Of a DNA stretch of 64,000 bases, positions 19,075 through 28,784 are shown in pieces (within the stretch, counting starts at the first letter, position 1; every line of letters begins with the position of its first letter). This stretch comes from Micromonospora echinospora. Lineage in GTDB: Bacteria > Actinomycetota > Actinomycetes > Mycobacteriales > Micromonosporaceae. Made by a program: the position numbers and the translations under genes. Below the pieces are notes generated by a model. The model did not search any database. It was given only the letters and a program-made list of their open reading frames with translations, and was not told where the DNA came from. The DNA is taken from NCBI RefSeq assembly GCF_900091495.1, contig NZ_LT607413.1:434001-498000 (forward strand), written 5' to 3'.

Positions 19075-21905
19075 CGTTGCCCACCCTGCCGGTCGGCCGC
19101 CAGGCCCCGGGCCGCCTGGCCACCGGTCTGGATCTGGCGGTCGACCTCCGCGCCGAGGGTGCGCAGGACGTCCAACGCCAGGCCGATGACGACGAGGTAC
19201 ACACCGATGTCGAAGAAGAGCGAGGTGACCAGGTAGAAGTCGCCGAGACCGGGCACGCTCAGGTTGATCCGGCTGCTCTCCAGCAGGTTCCCCGTGGTCA
19301 GCAACGCGACCACCCCGCTGCCCACGGCGGTCCCCAGCCCGACGCCGAGCACCGAGCCGGCCCCCACCGGGGCGGCGTCCTCCAGTTCGTACCGCCCGCC
19401 GGCCAGGTAACGCAGGGTCAGCGCCAGCGCCGCCACCAGCCCGCCGACGAAGCCGCCACCGGGCGCGTTGTGCCCGGAGAAGAGCAGGAAGAGGGAGAAG
19501 AGCACGACACTGTGGAAGATCAGCCGGGTGACCACCTCGAAGACCAGCGAGCGGCGACGCTCATGCAGGGTCGGTCCGCCCCGGAGCCAGACCCGTTGAC
19601 CCGGCCGGTTGCGGGCGGCGGACGGGCCCCGGCGACGCGGGCGGGGTCCGGTCCGGGAACGTTCGAAGATCAGACTGGCCACCCCGGTGGCCGCCACCAC
19701 GAGGACCGAGATCTCGCCGACGGTGTCCCAGACGCGGATGTCGACCAGGATCACGTTGACCACGTTGTTGCCGTACGCCTCCTCGACGGCGAGTCGGGGG
19801 AAGTCCACCGAGACCGGCGGCAGGCGGCGGCTACCGGCCGCCGCGACGGCCAGGCCGGCGAGGACCACGCCCACGGCCACCCCGATCCCCCGGCGGACCC
19901 ACCGGCTGCGCCGCAGGGGACGGACCGAGAAGCGGGGCGGCAGCCGGCGCAGCGCCAGTACGAAGAGGGTGATCGTCGCGGTCTCGACGAGGATCTGGGT
20001 GAGCGCCAGGTCGGGCGCGCCGTGCACCACGAAGATCATCGCGGTGCCGTACCCGGTCACCCCCACCAACAGCATGGCGGTCAGCCGGGTCCGGGCGACC
20101 ACGGCGAGCACCGCCGCCACCGAGACGATCAGGCCGACCAGTGGTTGCACCGGGCTGTCCCAGATGCGGGTGGGCACCGGCCAGGGCCGGACCAGCAGCA
20201 TCGCCCCGCCCGGGAGCACCACCAGCACGACGAGGATGGTGCCGAGGTACTGCGGCAGCGAGCCGCGCTGGATCCGGCTGGTCAGCTCGATCGCGACGCG
20301 GTCGAAGACGTGGGTGGCCCGTTCGTAGAACTCCGATCCGGCGATCGGGGCCCGCACCCGGGCCAGCACCGGGGCGAGCGGGCCGCGCAGCAGGAAGATC
20401 AGCCCACCCGCCGCCAGCACCAGCAGGGACAACCACAGGGCGGGCTGGGGACCGGACCAGAGCGCCAGCGGATGGTCGCTGCCGGAGAACGTCGCGGCGT
20501 ACGGCGTGAACAGGGCGCCGACCGGTCCGGCGAGTGGCCCCAGGAGGAGCCCGGTCAGGGCCAGCAGCGCCGGGGGTAGCACGAGCGCGCCGGCCGGCCG
20601 CCCGACCGGCACCGGGTCGACGCCGGGTTTCGCACCGAAGGCGCCCCACAGGAACCGGGCGCTGTAGGCGACGGTGAGGGCCGAGCCGACCACCACGACG
20701 CCGAGGGCGAGCGGGTCGTGGAGGAACGCGTACAGCACGGCTTCCTTGGCGACGAACCCGACCAGCGGCGGAGCCCCGGCCATCGACGCGGCGGCGAGGA
20801 GCGCGACGAGCCAGAGCAGCGGCAGCCGACGCCGCAGCCCGGTCAGTTCGCGCAGGTCCCGGGTGCCGGCGACGTGGTCGAGGGCCCCGACGACCAGGAA
20901 CAGCGCCGCCTTGAACAGGGCGTGCGCCAGCAGCAGCGCCAGCGCGGCCAGCGCCGCCTCCCGGGTGCCCGCTCCGGTCACCGCCATGAGCAGGCCGAGC
21001 TGGCTCAGGGTCCCGAACGCCAGCAGCAGTTTCAGGTCGGTCTGACGCAGCGCCGCCCAGGCGCCGACGACCAGGGTCGCGAGCCCGGCCACGGTGGTGA
21101 CCGGCCGCCAGGGCGGGGTGTGGGCCAGCACCGGGGCCAGCAGGCCGACGAGGTAGACACCGGCCTTCACCATGGCCGCCGCGTGCAGGTAGGCGCTGAC
21201 CGGCGTGGGTGCGGCCATGGCCGCGGGCAGCCAGGCGGTGAACGGCAGGACGGCCGACTTCGTCAGCGCCCCCACCAGCACGAGCAGGGCGGCGACGGTC
21301 AGGTGCCCCCCGCCGGGCGGCACGGCGACGATCTCCGACCAGCGGTAGGTGCCGGCCAGCTGCCCGATCATGACGAACCCGACGAGCATCGCCAGTCCGC
21401 CCAGCGTGGTCACGGTCAGCGCCTGGGCGGCGGCCCAGCGGCTCGCCCGCCGCTCCGGATGGTGCCCGATCAGCAGGTACGAGAAGACCGTGGTGAGTTC
21501 CCAGCAGACGTAGAGCAGGAGCAGGTTGTCGGCGAGGACCAGACCGAGCATCGCCCCGGCGAAGGCGACGAGGACACCGGCGAACCGGCCGAGCTCCGGC
21601 TCGTCCGGGGCGAGGTAGCCGGCGCAGTACACCAGCACCAGCGCGCCGACGCCGCCGACCAGCAGAGTCATCAGCCAGGACAGGGTGGTCATCCGCAGTG
21701 CCAGGTCGAGCTGGAGCTGGCGGATCCAGGGGTGGTACTCGACCACCGTGCCCCCGTCGCGGACCGCCGGGGTCCGCGCGAGCGCCCAGGCGAAGGCGGC
21801 GGCGGGCGCCAGGGCGAGCGGATAGCAGGCCCGGGGCCCCCACCACCGGACCAGCAGCGGCGCGAGCAGGGCCGCCACGAGGTGGAGGATCAGCAGTACG
21901 AACAC
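19071..21905 (-). CDS. mrpA: Mrp Na+/H+ antiporter subunit A fused to subunit B
   Basis: 944 residues. Residues about 1-530 are the ND5-like ion-translocating domain (LLLLYVCWELTTVFSYLLIG, AVLPFTAWLPAAMAAPTPVS, SAYLHAAAMVKAGVYLVGLL, QTDLKLLLAFGTLSQLGLL). Residues about 540-760 are the MrpA C-terminal helices (HGAPDLALTQILVETATITL). Residues about 785-925 are a MrpB/MnhB domain (SLFLLFSGHNAPGGGFVGGL). No separate mrpB is present, so the fusion supplies it. It is the first gene of the six-gene mrp operon, which exchanges external H+ for internal Na+ in pH and salt homeostasis. Confidence 0.93.
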   Translation of the reverse strand: MFVLLILHLVAALLAPLLVRWWGPRACYPLALAPAAAFAWALARTPAVRDGGTVVEYHPWIRQLQLDLALRMTTLSWLMTLLVGGVGALVLVYCAGYLAPDEPELGRFAGVLVAFAGAMLGLVLADNLLLLYVCWELTTVFSYLLIGHHPERRASRWAAAQALTVTTLGGLAMLVGFVMIGQLAGTYRWSEIVAVPPGGGHLTVAALLVLVGALTKSAVLPFTAWLPAAMAAPTPVSAYLHAAAMVKAGVYLVGLLAPVLAHTPPWRPVTTVAGLATLVVGAWAALRQTDLKLLLAFGTLSQLGLLMAVTGAGTREAALAALALLLAHALFKAALFLVVGALDHVAGTRDLRELTGLRRRLPLLWLVALLAAASMAGAPPLVGFVAKEAVLYAFLHDPLALGVVVVGSALTVAYSARFLWGAFGAKPGVDPVPVGRPAGALVLPPALLALTGLLLGPLAGPVGALFTPYAATFSGSDHPLALWSGPQPALWLSLLVLAAGGLIFLLRGPLAPVLARVRAPIAGSEFYERATHVFDRVAIELTSRIQRGSLPQYLGTILVVLVVLPGGAMLLVRPWPVPTRIWDSPVQPLVGLIVSVAAVLAVVARTRLTAMLLVGVTGYGTAMIFVVHGAPDLALTQILVETATITLFVLALRRLPPRFSVRPLRRSRWVRRGIGVAVGVVLAGLAVAAAGSRRLPPVSVDFPRLAVEEAYGNNVVNVILVDIRVWDTVGEISVLVVAATGVASLIFERSRTGPRPRRRGPSAARNRPGQRVWLRGGPTLHERRRSLVFEVVTRLIFHSVVLFSLFLLFSGHNAPGGGFVGGLVAALALTLRYLAGGRYELEDAAPVGAGSVLGVGLGTAVGSGVVALLTTGNLLESSRINLSVPGLGDFYLVTSLFFDIGVYLVVIGLALDVLRTLGAEVDRQIQTGGQAARGLAADRQGGQR

Positions 21906-22011
21906 GCGTCCTCCCGGTAGGTGGCAGCACCCGGCGGGGCACTCTCCGGCTACCAGGGATCACACGTCAGACGGCGCGACCTATGGGGTGTTTTGCGAAA
22001 AAAGCCCGGTT

Positions 22012-22425
22012 TTACCACCCGGTCGGTGACTGCGGGCCGGGCCGCTCGGCGGGGCGACTGCCGGCCGGGACGGGCGTCTCGCGCAGCACACGGTCCCGGC
22101 GGGACTCCACCAGCAGATCCGGACGGCCGAGCTGGAGAGCCACCTTGTTGACCACGCGCTGCGCCGCCGCGAGGGAACGCACGCTGAGCAACTGCCCCCG
22201 GCTCTCCCGTCGCAGGACGAAGTAGTGCACGGCGGCCCGCACCTGGGCGCGGTCGGCGGCGCTGGCCGGCGCGGTCTGCACGACCAGCTCCCGCAGGCAC
22301 CGCGCGAGACGTTCGGCCAACTCCAACTCGGGGCCGTGCAGGCCGACCCGAACGGTGGCGAGATGACTGTCGACCTTGCGGATGAGCACGTCGGTGCCGG
22401 GTTCCGAGCCTCGCTCCACGGCCAT
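22012..22425 (-). CDS. Hypothetical protein (137 aa)
   Basis: A predicted helical, soluble protein with no signal peptide or membrane segment that I can see. The middle is Arg/Leu-rich (LAERLARCLRELVVQTAP, VHYFVLRRESRGQLLSVRSL, VVNKVALQLGRPDLLVESRR). I do not recognise the family; a small regulatory or nucleic-acid-binding protein is possible but unsupported. Codon use is normal for the region and the frame is clean, so it is likely a real gene. It lies upstream of mrpA on the same strand with a gap of 106 bp, and is divergent from the Lhr helicase gene across a region that holds a palindrome. Confidence 0.6.
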   Translation of the reverse strand: MAVERGSEPGTDVLIRKVDSHLATVRVGLHGPELELAERLARCLRELVVQTAPASAADRAQVRAAVHYFVLRRESRGQLLSVRSLAAAQRVVNKVALQLGRPDLLVESRRDRVLRETPVPAGSRPAERPGPQSPTGW

Positions 22426-22491
22426 CCGGCTCCCCTCCCCGACCCGGCGATGCGGGAGAAGTTACTGTATGTTTCCGTGGCCTAGCAAGCA

Positions 22492-22508
22492 GTTAAGTAA
22501 GACTTAAC
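22492..22508. promoter_or_regulatory. AT-rich 17-bp palindrome in a divergent promoter region
   Basis: GTTAAGT-AAG-ACTTAAC is a perfect 7-bp inverted repeat with a 3-bp centre. It is unusually AT-rich for this genome and lies between the hypothetical gene at 22425 (minus) and the Lhr gene (plus). It has the size and shape of a site for a dimeric repressor. The binding protein is unknown. Confidence 0.5.
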
Positions 22509-22614
22509 GCGCAAGAAGCCCATCTTGTCCCGTACGAAGCCCAGCCGGACACCAACTCGGTCCGGCCGACGCGTGGGCGGGTCGTTGTCGCACCCACGCG
22601 GCAGGATGGGAGAC

Positions 22615-25600
22615 GTGACGGAGATGCTGGCGGGGTTCGGCGCGCCGACCCGGGAGTGGTTCACCGCCGCCTTCGCCGCACCCACACCCGCCCAGGCGGG
22701 CGCCTGGCGGTCGGTCGCGGCCGGACGGCACGCCCTGGTCGTCGCCCCCACCGGTTCCGGCAAGACGCTCGCCGCGTTCCTGTGGTCCCTGGACCGACTG
22801 GCCCGGGAGCCGGCCCCGGACGACCGGCGGCGACGCTGCCGGGTGCTCTACGTCAGCCCGCTCAAGGCCCTGGCGGTGGACGTCGAGCGGAACCTGCGCA
22901 CCCCGCTGGCCGGGATCCGGCAGGCGGCCACCCGACTCGGGGTCACACCCCCCGACGTCACCGTCGGAATGCGCACCGGAGACACCCCCGCCGACGAGCG
23001 CCGGGCCTTCGCGCGCACCCCGCCGGACATCCTCATCACCACCCCGGAGTCGCTGTTCCTGCTGCTCACCTCCGCCGCGCGGGACTCCCTGCGCGGGGTC
23101 GAGACGGTGATCGTCGACGAGGTGCACGCGGTGGCCGGCACGAAGCGCGGCGCGCACCTGGCGCTCTCCCTGGAACGCCTCGACGAACTCCTCCCCCGGC
23201 CGGCGCAGCGGATCGGCCTGTCCGCCACGGTCCGCCCGATCGACGCCTGCGCCCGGTTCCTGGGCGGTTCCCGGCCGGTCGACGTGGTGCAGCCACCGGC
23301 TGCCAAGACCATCGAGCTCAGCGTCCAGGTGCCGGTGGCGGACATGGCCCGGCTCGACGAGGTCGAGCCGGCCGGGGACGACCTCGGCGGTCCCGGTCCC
23401 CGGCGCGCGTCGATCTGGCCGGCCGTGGAGGAACGGGTCCTCGCCCTGGTCCGGGCACACCGCTCGACCATCGTCTTCACCAACTCGCGGCGCAGCGCCG
23501 AGCGGCTCTGCGCCCGCCTCAACGAACTGGCCGCCGAACCCCCGCCGAGCGACGGCGCGGCGGCCGGTGCGACGTCCGACCCGACGGTCGGGCCGGTTCC
23601 CGCACCGCCCGCCCGACGGCTGCCCGCCGAGATCATCGCCCAGTCCGGCGTCGCCGAGGGGACCAAGCCGGTGATCGCCCGGGCCCACCACGGCAGCGTC
23701 TCCCGGGAGGAGCGCAAGCACATCGAGGAGGCGCTCAAGTCCGGGCAGTTGCCCTGCGTGGTGGCCACCTCCAGCCTGGAGCTGGGCATCGACATGGGCG
23801 CCGTCGACCTGGTGGTGCAGATCGAGGCGCCGCCGAGCGTGGCCGCCGGCCTGCAACGGGTCGGCCGGGCGGGGCACCAGGTGGGCGCGGTCTCCCGGGG
23901 CGTCGTCTTCCCCAAGCACCGGGGCGACCTGCTCTCCTGTGCGGTGGTGGCGGACCGGATGGCCGCCGGGGCGATCGAGGAGCTGCACCATCCGCGCAAC
24001 CCGCTCGACGTGCTCGCCCAGCAGGTCGTCGCGATGGTCGCGATGGAGCCGTGGCAGGTCGGCGACCTGGCCGCCGTGGTCCGCCGTGCCGCGCCCTTCG
24101 CCGAGCTGCCCGACTCGGCCCTGCACGCGGTGCTGGACATGCTCTCCGGGCGGTACCCGTCCACCGCCTTCGCCGAGCTGCGTCCCCGGCTCGTCTGGGA
24201 CCGCGCCACCGACGTCCTCACCGGCCGGCCGGGCGCGCAACGGCTCGCGGTGACCAGCGGCGGCACCATCCCCGACCGGGGGCTGTTCGGGGTCTTCCTG
24301 GCCGGGGCGGAACGCGCCGCCCGGGTGGGCGAGCTGGACGAGGAGATGGTCTACGAGTCCCGGGTGGGTGACGTCTTCCTGCTCGGCTCCTCGTCCTGGC
24401 GGATCGAGGAGATCACCCCCGACCGGGTGCTGGTCTCCCCCGCCCCCGGCCAGGCCGCCCGGATGCCGTTCTGGAAGGGCGACCAGGCGGGCCGCCCGGT
24501 CGAGCTGGGTCGGGCGATCGGCGGCCGGGTGCGGGCCCTGCTGCGGCAGGACGACGAGGCCGCGCTGGCGGCGCTGCGGGCCGGCGGGCTGGACGACTGG
24601 GCCGCCGGCAACCTGATGGCGTACCTCCGCGAGCAGCAGGCGGCCACCCGGTCCCTCCCCGACGACCGGACGGTGGTCGTCGAGCGCTTCCGCGACGAGC
24701 TGGGCGACTGGCGACTCGCCGTGCACAGCGTGCTCGGCGCCCGGGTCAACGGGCCGTGGGCGCTGGCGATCGGCCGCCGGCTGGCCGAGCGGTACGGCGT
24801 GGACGCCCAGGTGATGCCCTCCGACGACGGCATCGTCGTCCGCCTGCCGGACACCGCCGACTCGCCCCCCGGCGCCGACGTGGTGGCCTTCGACCCGGAC
24901 GAGATCACCCAACTCGTCGAGGAGTCGGTCGGCACGTCGGCGCTCTTCGCCGCCCGGTTCCGGGAGTGCGCGGCCCGGTCCCTGCTGCTGCCCCGCCGGG
25001 ACCCGCGCCGCCGCCAGCCGCTCTGGCAGCAGCGGCAGCGGTCCGCGCAACTGCTCGACGTCGCCCGCGAGTACGCCGACTTCCCGGTCACCCTGGAGGC
25101 GGCCCGGGAGTGCCTCCAGGACGTCTTCGACCTGCCCGCGCTGACCACGCTGATGCGGGAGCTGACCACCCGGCGGGTCCGCCTGGTCGAGGTGGAGACA
25201 GCCCAGCCCTCGCCGTTCGCCCGCTCGCTGCTGTTCGGGTACGTCGGCGCGTTCCTCTACGAGGGGGACGCCCCGTTGGCCGAGCGGCGGGCCGCCGCCC
25301 TGGCCCTGGACTCCGGCCTCCTCGGCGAGCTGCTCGGCCGGGTCGACCTGCGCGAGCTGCTCGACCCGACGGTGCTCGCCGAGACCGACCGGCAGCTGCG
25401 CTGGCTGACCGACCAGCGCCGCCCCCGTGACGCCGAGGACGTGGTGGAACTGCTCCGGGTGCTCGGCGACCTGACCGACGACGAGCTGGCCGAGCGAGGC
25501 GTGCCGGCGGACTGGCTGACCGGGCTCGCCGACGCCCGACGGGTGCTGCGGCTGCGCATCGCCGGCCAGGAGCGCTGGGTCGGGGTCGAGGACGCCGCCC

Positions 25601-27201
25601 GGCTGCGCGACGCGCTCGGCGTGGCGTTGCCGGTCGGGGTGCCGGAGGCGTACCTCACCCCGGTCGCCGACCCGCTCGGCGACCTGGTCGCCCGGTACGC
25701 CCGCACGCACGGCCCGTTCGCGGCGGCGACCTGCGCGGCCCGCCTCGGGCTCGGCGTCGCCGTGGTGGAGCAGACCCTGCGTCAACTCGCCGCGACCGGG
25801 CGGGTGGTCGCCGGCGAGTTCCTGCCGGAGAGCGCGGGCAGCCAGTGGTGCGACGCGGAGGTGCTGCGGCTGCTGCGCCGCCGTTCCCTGGCCGCGCTGC
25901 GCCGGGAGATCGAACCGGTGCCGCCCCGGACGCTCGCCACCTTCCTGCCCCGCTGGCAGCAGGTCGGCGCGACAGCCCGGGGGGTGGAGGCGCTCGCCGC
26001 CGCGCTCGAACAGCTCCAGGGCGTGGCGGTGCCGGCGTCCGCGCTGGAACGGCTGGTGCTGCCGGCCCGGGTGGCCGACTACTCCCCCGCTTTCCTCGAC
26101 GAGCTCTGCGCCAGTGGCGAGCTGGTCTGGGCCGGTTCCGGGGCGATCTCCGGCGGGGACGGCTGGGTCACCCTGGCGTACGCCGACACCGCGCCGCTGC
26201 TGCTCCCCCCGCCGGACGAGGCGCTGACCCCCACCCCGGCGCACCAGGCGGTGCTGGACGCGCTGGCCGACGGCCAGGCGCTCTTCTTCCGTTCGCTCGC
26301 CGACCGGGTGGCCTCAGGCGACGACGCGGCGCTCACCGCCGTGCTGTGGGACCTGGTCTGGGCCGGTCACCTCACCAACGACACGCTCGCCCCGCTGCGC
26401 GCGCTGCTCGGCGGGGCCGGGGCGCACCGGTCCCGCCCCACCGCCCCCCGCACCCGGTACCGCCGCCCCGGCCGGGTCGCGCTGCCCACCCGCAGTGGCC
26501 CGCCGACGGTGGCCGGACGCTGGTCCCGTCTGCCGGACCGGGACACCGACCCGACCCGGCGGGCCGCCGCCCTGGCCGACCTGCTGCTGGAGCGGCACGG
26601 GGTGCTCACCCGGGGCGCGGTCGTCGCCGAGCAGGTGACCGGCGGGTTCGCCGCGGTCTACCCGGTGCTGTCCGCGTTGGAGGAACGCGGGACGGCCCGA
26701 CGCGGGTACTTCGTGGAGGGGCTGGGGGCGGCACAGTTCGCGGTGCCCGGCGCGGTGGACCGGCTCCGCGCCCTCGCCGACACCGCCGACGCCACGCGGA
26801 ATCGCGGCGGGGCCCCGCTGGTGCTCGCGGCGACCGACCCGGCCAACCCGTACGGCGCGGCGCTGCCCTGGCCGGAGCGGGTGGTCGACTCCGGCGACGG
26901 CGCCGCCACGGCCACCGGCCACCGGGCCGGCCGCAAGGCCGGTGCCCTGGTCGTGCTGGTCGACGGGGAACTGGTGCTCTACGTCGAGCGCGGCGGGCGG
27001 ACGATCCTGTCCTTCAGCGCCGACGGCGAGGCCCTCACCGGGGCGGCGAAGGCGCTGGCCGACGCGGTGCACTCCGGCGCGCTCGGCGCGATGTCGGTGG
27101 AGCGGGCGGACGGCGGGGCGGTGCACACCTCACCGCTGCGCGACGCGCTCACCGCCGCCGGCTTCCGGGCCACCCCGCGCGGCCTGCGCCTGCGCGGCTG
27201 A
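22615..27201 (+). CDS. lhr: Lhr-family ATP-dependent DNA helicase
   Basis: About 1529 residues, matching the roughly 1500-residue mycobacterial Lhr. The helicase core is at the N terminus: Q-type motif around FAAPTPAQAGAWRSV, Walker A APTGSGKT, motif Ib TTPESLFLLLTS, Walker B VDEVHAVAG (DEVH), motif III SATVRP, and in the second RecA domain VATSSLELGIDMGAVDLVVQ and LQRVGRAGHQ. The winged-helix and Lhr-core domains and a long C-terminal region follow. Lhr is a 3'-5' DNA-RNA helicase linked to DNA damage responses. The start is uncertain: ATG 22606, GTG 22615 and ATG 22624 are in frame; GTG 22615 follows GGATGGGAG but at short spacing. Confidence 0.93.
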   Translation: MTEMLAGFGAPTREWFTAAFAAPTPAQAGAWRSVAAGRHALVVAPTGSGKTLAAFLWSLDRLAREPAPDDRRRRCRVLYVSPLKALAVDVERNLRTPLAGIRQAATRLGVTPPDVTVGMRTGDTPADERRAFARTPPDILITTPESLFLLLTSAARDSLRGVETVIVDEVHAVAGTKRGAHLALSLERLDELLPRPAQRIGLSATVRPIDACARFLGGSRPVDVVQPPAAKTIELSVQVPVADMARLDEVEPAGDDLGGPGPRRASIWPAVEERVLALVRAHRSTIVFTNSRRSAERLCARLNELAAEPPPSDGAAAGATSDPTVGPVPAPPARRLPAEIIAQSGVAEGTKPVIARAHHGSVSREERKHIEEALKSGQLPCVVATSSLELGIDMGAVDLVVQIEAPPSVAAGLQRVGRAGHQVGAVSRGVVFPKHRGDLLSCAVVADRMAAGAIEELHHPRNPLDVLAQQVVAMVAMEPWQVGDLAAVVRRAAPFAELPDSALHAVLDMLSGRYPSTAFAELRPRLVWDRATDVLTGRPGAQRLAVTSGGTIPDRGLFGVFLAGAERAARVGELDEEMVYESRVGDVFLLGSSSWRIEEITPDRVLVSPAPGQAARMPFWKGDQAGRPVELGRAIGGRVRALLRQDDEAALAALRAGGLDDWAAGNLMAYLREQQAATRSLPDDRTVVVERFRDELGDWRLAVHSVLGARVNGPWALAIGRRLAERYGVDAQVMPSDDGIVVRLPDTADSPPGADVVAFDPDEITQLVEESVGTSALFAARFRECAARSLLLPRRDPRRRQPLWQQRQRSAQLLDVAREYADFPVTLEAARECLQDVFDLPALTTLMRELTTRRVRLVEVETAQPSPFARSLLFGYVGAFLYEGDAPLAERRAAALALDSGLLGELLGRVDLRELLDPTVLAETDRQLRWLTDQRRPRDAEDVVELLRVLGDLTDDELAERGVPADWLTGLADARRVLRLRIAGQERWVGVEDAARLRDALGVALPVGVPEAYLTPVADPLGDLVARYARTHGPFAAATCAARLGLGVAVVEQTLRQLAATGRVVAGEFLPESAGSQWCDAEVLRLLRRRSLAALRREIEPVPPRTLATFLPRWQQVGATARGVEALAAALEQLQGVAVPASALERLVLPARVADYSPAFLDELCASGELVWAGSGAISGGDGWVTLAYADTAPLLLPPPDEALTPTPAHQAVLDALADGQALFFRSLADRVASGDDAALTAVLWDLVWAGHLTNDTLAPLRALLGGAGAHRSRPTAPRTRYRRPGRVALPTRSGPPTVAGRWSRLPDRDTDPTRRAAALADLLLERHGVLTRGAVVAEQVTGGFAAVYPVLSALEERGTARRGYFVEGLGAAQFAVPGAVDRLRALADTADATRNRGGAPLVLAATDPANPYGAALPWPERVVDSGDGAATATGHRAGRKAGALVVLVDGELVLYVERGGRTILSFSADGEALTGAAKALADAVHSGALGAMSVERADGGAVHTSPLRDALTAAGFRATPRGLRLRG

Positions 27202-27242
27202 CGCACCGCAGGGGCGGCACCGACGGCAGGGCTGCCGGCTGC

Positions 27243-27854
27243 TCAGCCCAGGCCGGCGAGGACGTTGTCGTAGCGCTTCCGCTGGTCCGCCTTGGTGGTG
27301 GTCCCCAGGTAGCTGAGCACCACGGTCCCCTTGCGGTACGCGTCGGTGCCCCACATGTCGGCCTGGTTCATCGCGTTCGCCTCGTTCGGGAAGACGTACA
27401 CCGAGACGGCGTCGGTGACGAGCAGTTCGGCGCAGCCCAGCCCCGCACCGTCCGGCCCGCAGTCCACCGAGCGGTCGCGGACGCCGGCGACCGGCAGTTT
27501 CGCGGCCCGGAAGGCGTCCACCACCTGCCGGGCGCTGGGCGCGCCGGCCGGACGGGTCGGCATGACGAAGGGTGGGGTGCTGGCCCCGCCCGGCCCGCTG
27601 GGCACGACCGGCGGCGGGGTCATCCGGCCGGCCCGGGGCGGACCACTCGGGGTCGTCCCGGTGCTCGGGGCCGTCCCGGCGCTCGGCGTCGCCGACGGGG
27701 CCGGCGGGGTGCCCTCCGCCGGGGTGGCCCACACGGGCGCGCTCGGCGAGGCGGCGCTGTCGGGCCGGTCGTCGGCGTCGTCACCGCAGCCGCTGAGGGC
27801 GGTGGCGAGCACGAGCAGGGCGGCGACGGTCAGAGTACGGGGTGCGGAGGTCAC
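27243..27854 (-). CDS. Putative lipoprotein
   Basis: 203 residues beginning at a GTG. Signal peptide TLTVAALLVLATALSGC has a lipobox ending in the modified Cys (about residue 23). A Pro/Ser/Thr/Gly-rich linker of about 80 residues follows, then a compact C-terminal domain (about 110-203) with a CGPDGAGLGC Cys pair and AVSVYVFPNEANAMNQADMW. No named family was recognised; lipoproteins of this kind are frequent in Micromonospora. It is convergent with the Lhr gene. Confidence 0.8.
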   Translation of the reverse strand: MTSAPRTLTVAALLVLATALSGCGDDADDRPDSAASPSAPVWATPAEGTPPAPSATPSAGTAPSTGTTPSGPPRAGRMTPPPVVPSGPGGASTPPFVMPTRPAGAPSARQVVDAFRAAKLPVAGVRDRSVDCGPDGAGLGCAELLVTDAVSVYVFPNEANAMNQADMWGTDAYRKGTVVLSYLGTTTKADQRKRYDNVLAGLG

Positions 27855-27950
27855 CCCTCGTAGTCTGCCGAACCGTTCCCGGCTGTGCGAGGGCCGGTCG
27901 ACCGACACCCGTCCACCAACCGTCCCCACCGGAGGATCTAGGGTGGAGCC

Positions 27951-28736
27951 ATGGGGTTCGGGTGGGTGTCGTTTACCACGGACTACGGGCTCTCCGACGG
28001 GTTCGTCGCGGCCTGCCACGGCGTGCTCGCCCGACTGGCGCCACAGGTACGCGTCATCGACGTGACCCACCTGGTGCCGCCGACCGACGTCCGGCACGGG
28101 GCGGCCGTGCTCGCCCAGACCGTGCCGTACCTCCCACCGGCCGTGCACCTCGCGGTGGTCGACCCCGGCGTCGGCACCGGTCGGCGTGGCGTCGCCGTCG
28201 AGGCGCCCGGCGGCCTGCTGGTCGGACCGGACAACGGGCTGCTGGTGCCGGCCGCCGAGGCGCTGGGCGGCATCCGCGCGGCGGTCGAGCTGACCAACCC
28301 GGAGTGGCTGGCCCCGGAGGTGTCCCGCACTTTCCACGGCCGGGACGTCTTCGCCCCGGTCGCCGCCCGGCTGGCCGACGGGGCGTCCCTGGCCGGGGCG
28401 GGTCCCGCGATCGACCCGGCCGACCTGGTCCGGCTGCCGGAGCCGGCGCTGGAGGTGACACCGGCAGGGTTCACCGCCGAGGTGCTCACCGTCGACCACT
28501 TCGGCAACGTCCAGCTCGCCGCGCCCCCGTCGGTGCTGGCCGGCAGGCCGGCGACGCTGCGGGTGGGCGGGCACGAGGCGGTGCACGGACGGACCTTCGG
28601 TGACGCGGCCCCGGGCCAACTGGTGGTCTACGTCGACTCGGCCGGCCGGGTCGCGGTGGCGGTGAACGGGGGACGGGCGGCGGAACGCCTGGGGGTGCGG
28701 CCGGGCGACCCGGTGCCGGTCCGGCATCCGGACTGA
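27951..28736 (+). CDS. SAM hydroxide adenosyltransferase (SAM hydrolase, DUF62 family)
   Basis: 261 residues of the fluorinase/chlorinase-like DUF62 family. The N terminus WVSFTTDYGLSDGFVAACHG carries the SAM-binding Asp, VVDPGVGTGRR is the second family motif and TFHGRDVFAPVAARLADG holds the His/Arg of the water-activating site. The C-terminal half has VLTVDHFGNVQL. These enzymes split S-adenosylmethionine into adenosine and methionine. The halogenase-specific substitutions are not evident, so hydrolysis is favoured. It stands alone, convergent with nothing, upstream of the CPCC gene. Confidence 0.85.
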   Translation: MGFGWVSFTTDYGLSDGFVAACHGVLARLAPQVRVIDVTHLVPPTDVRHGAAVLAQTVPYLPPAVHLAVVDPGVGTGRRGVAVEAPGGLLVGPDNGLLVPAAEALGGIRAAVELTNPEWLAPEVSRTFHGRDVFAPVAARLADGASLAGAGPAIDPADLVRLPEPALEVTPAGFTAEVLTVDHFGNVQLAAPPSVLAGRPATLRVGGHEAVHGRTFGDAAPGQLVVYVDSAGRVAVAVNGGRAAERLGVRPGDPVPVRHPD

Positions 28737-28784
28737 GCCGGTCCCCGCCTGTGCCCCCACCCCTCACTGTGGAATGCTCGGAGG

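Noticed and set aside
22504..26244. Very long open frame antisense to the Lhr gene
   Set aside because: Its translation is low-complexity and matches the mirror pattern of GC-rich codons opposite a clear helicase; no domain or ribosome site.
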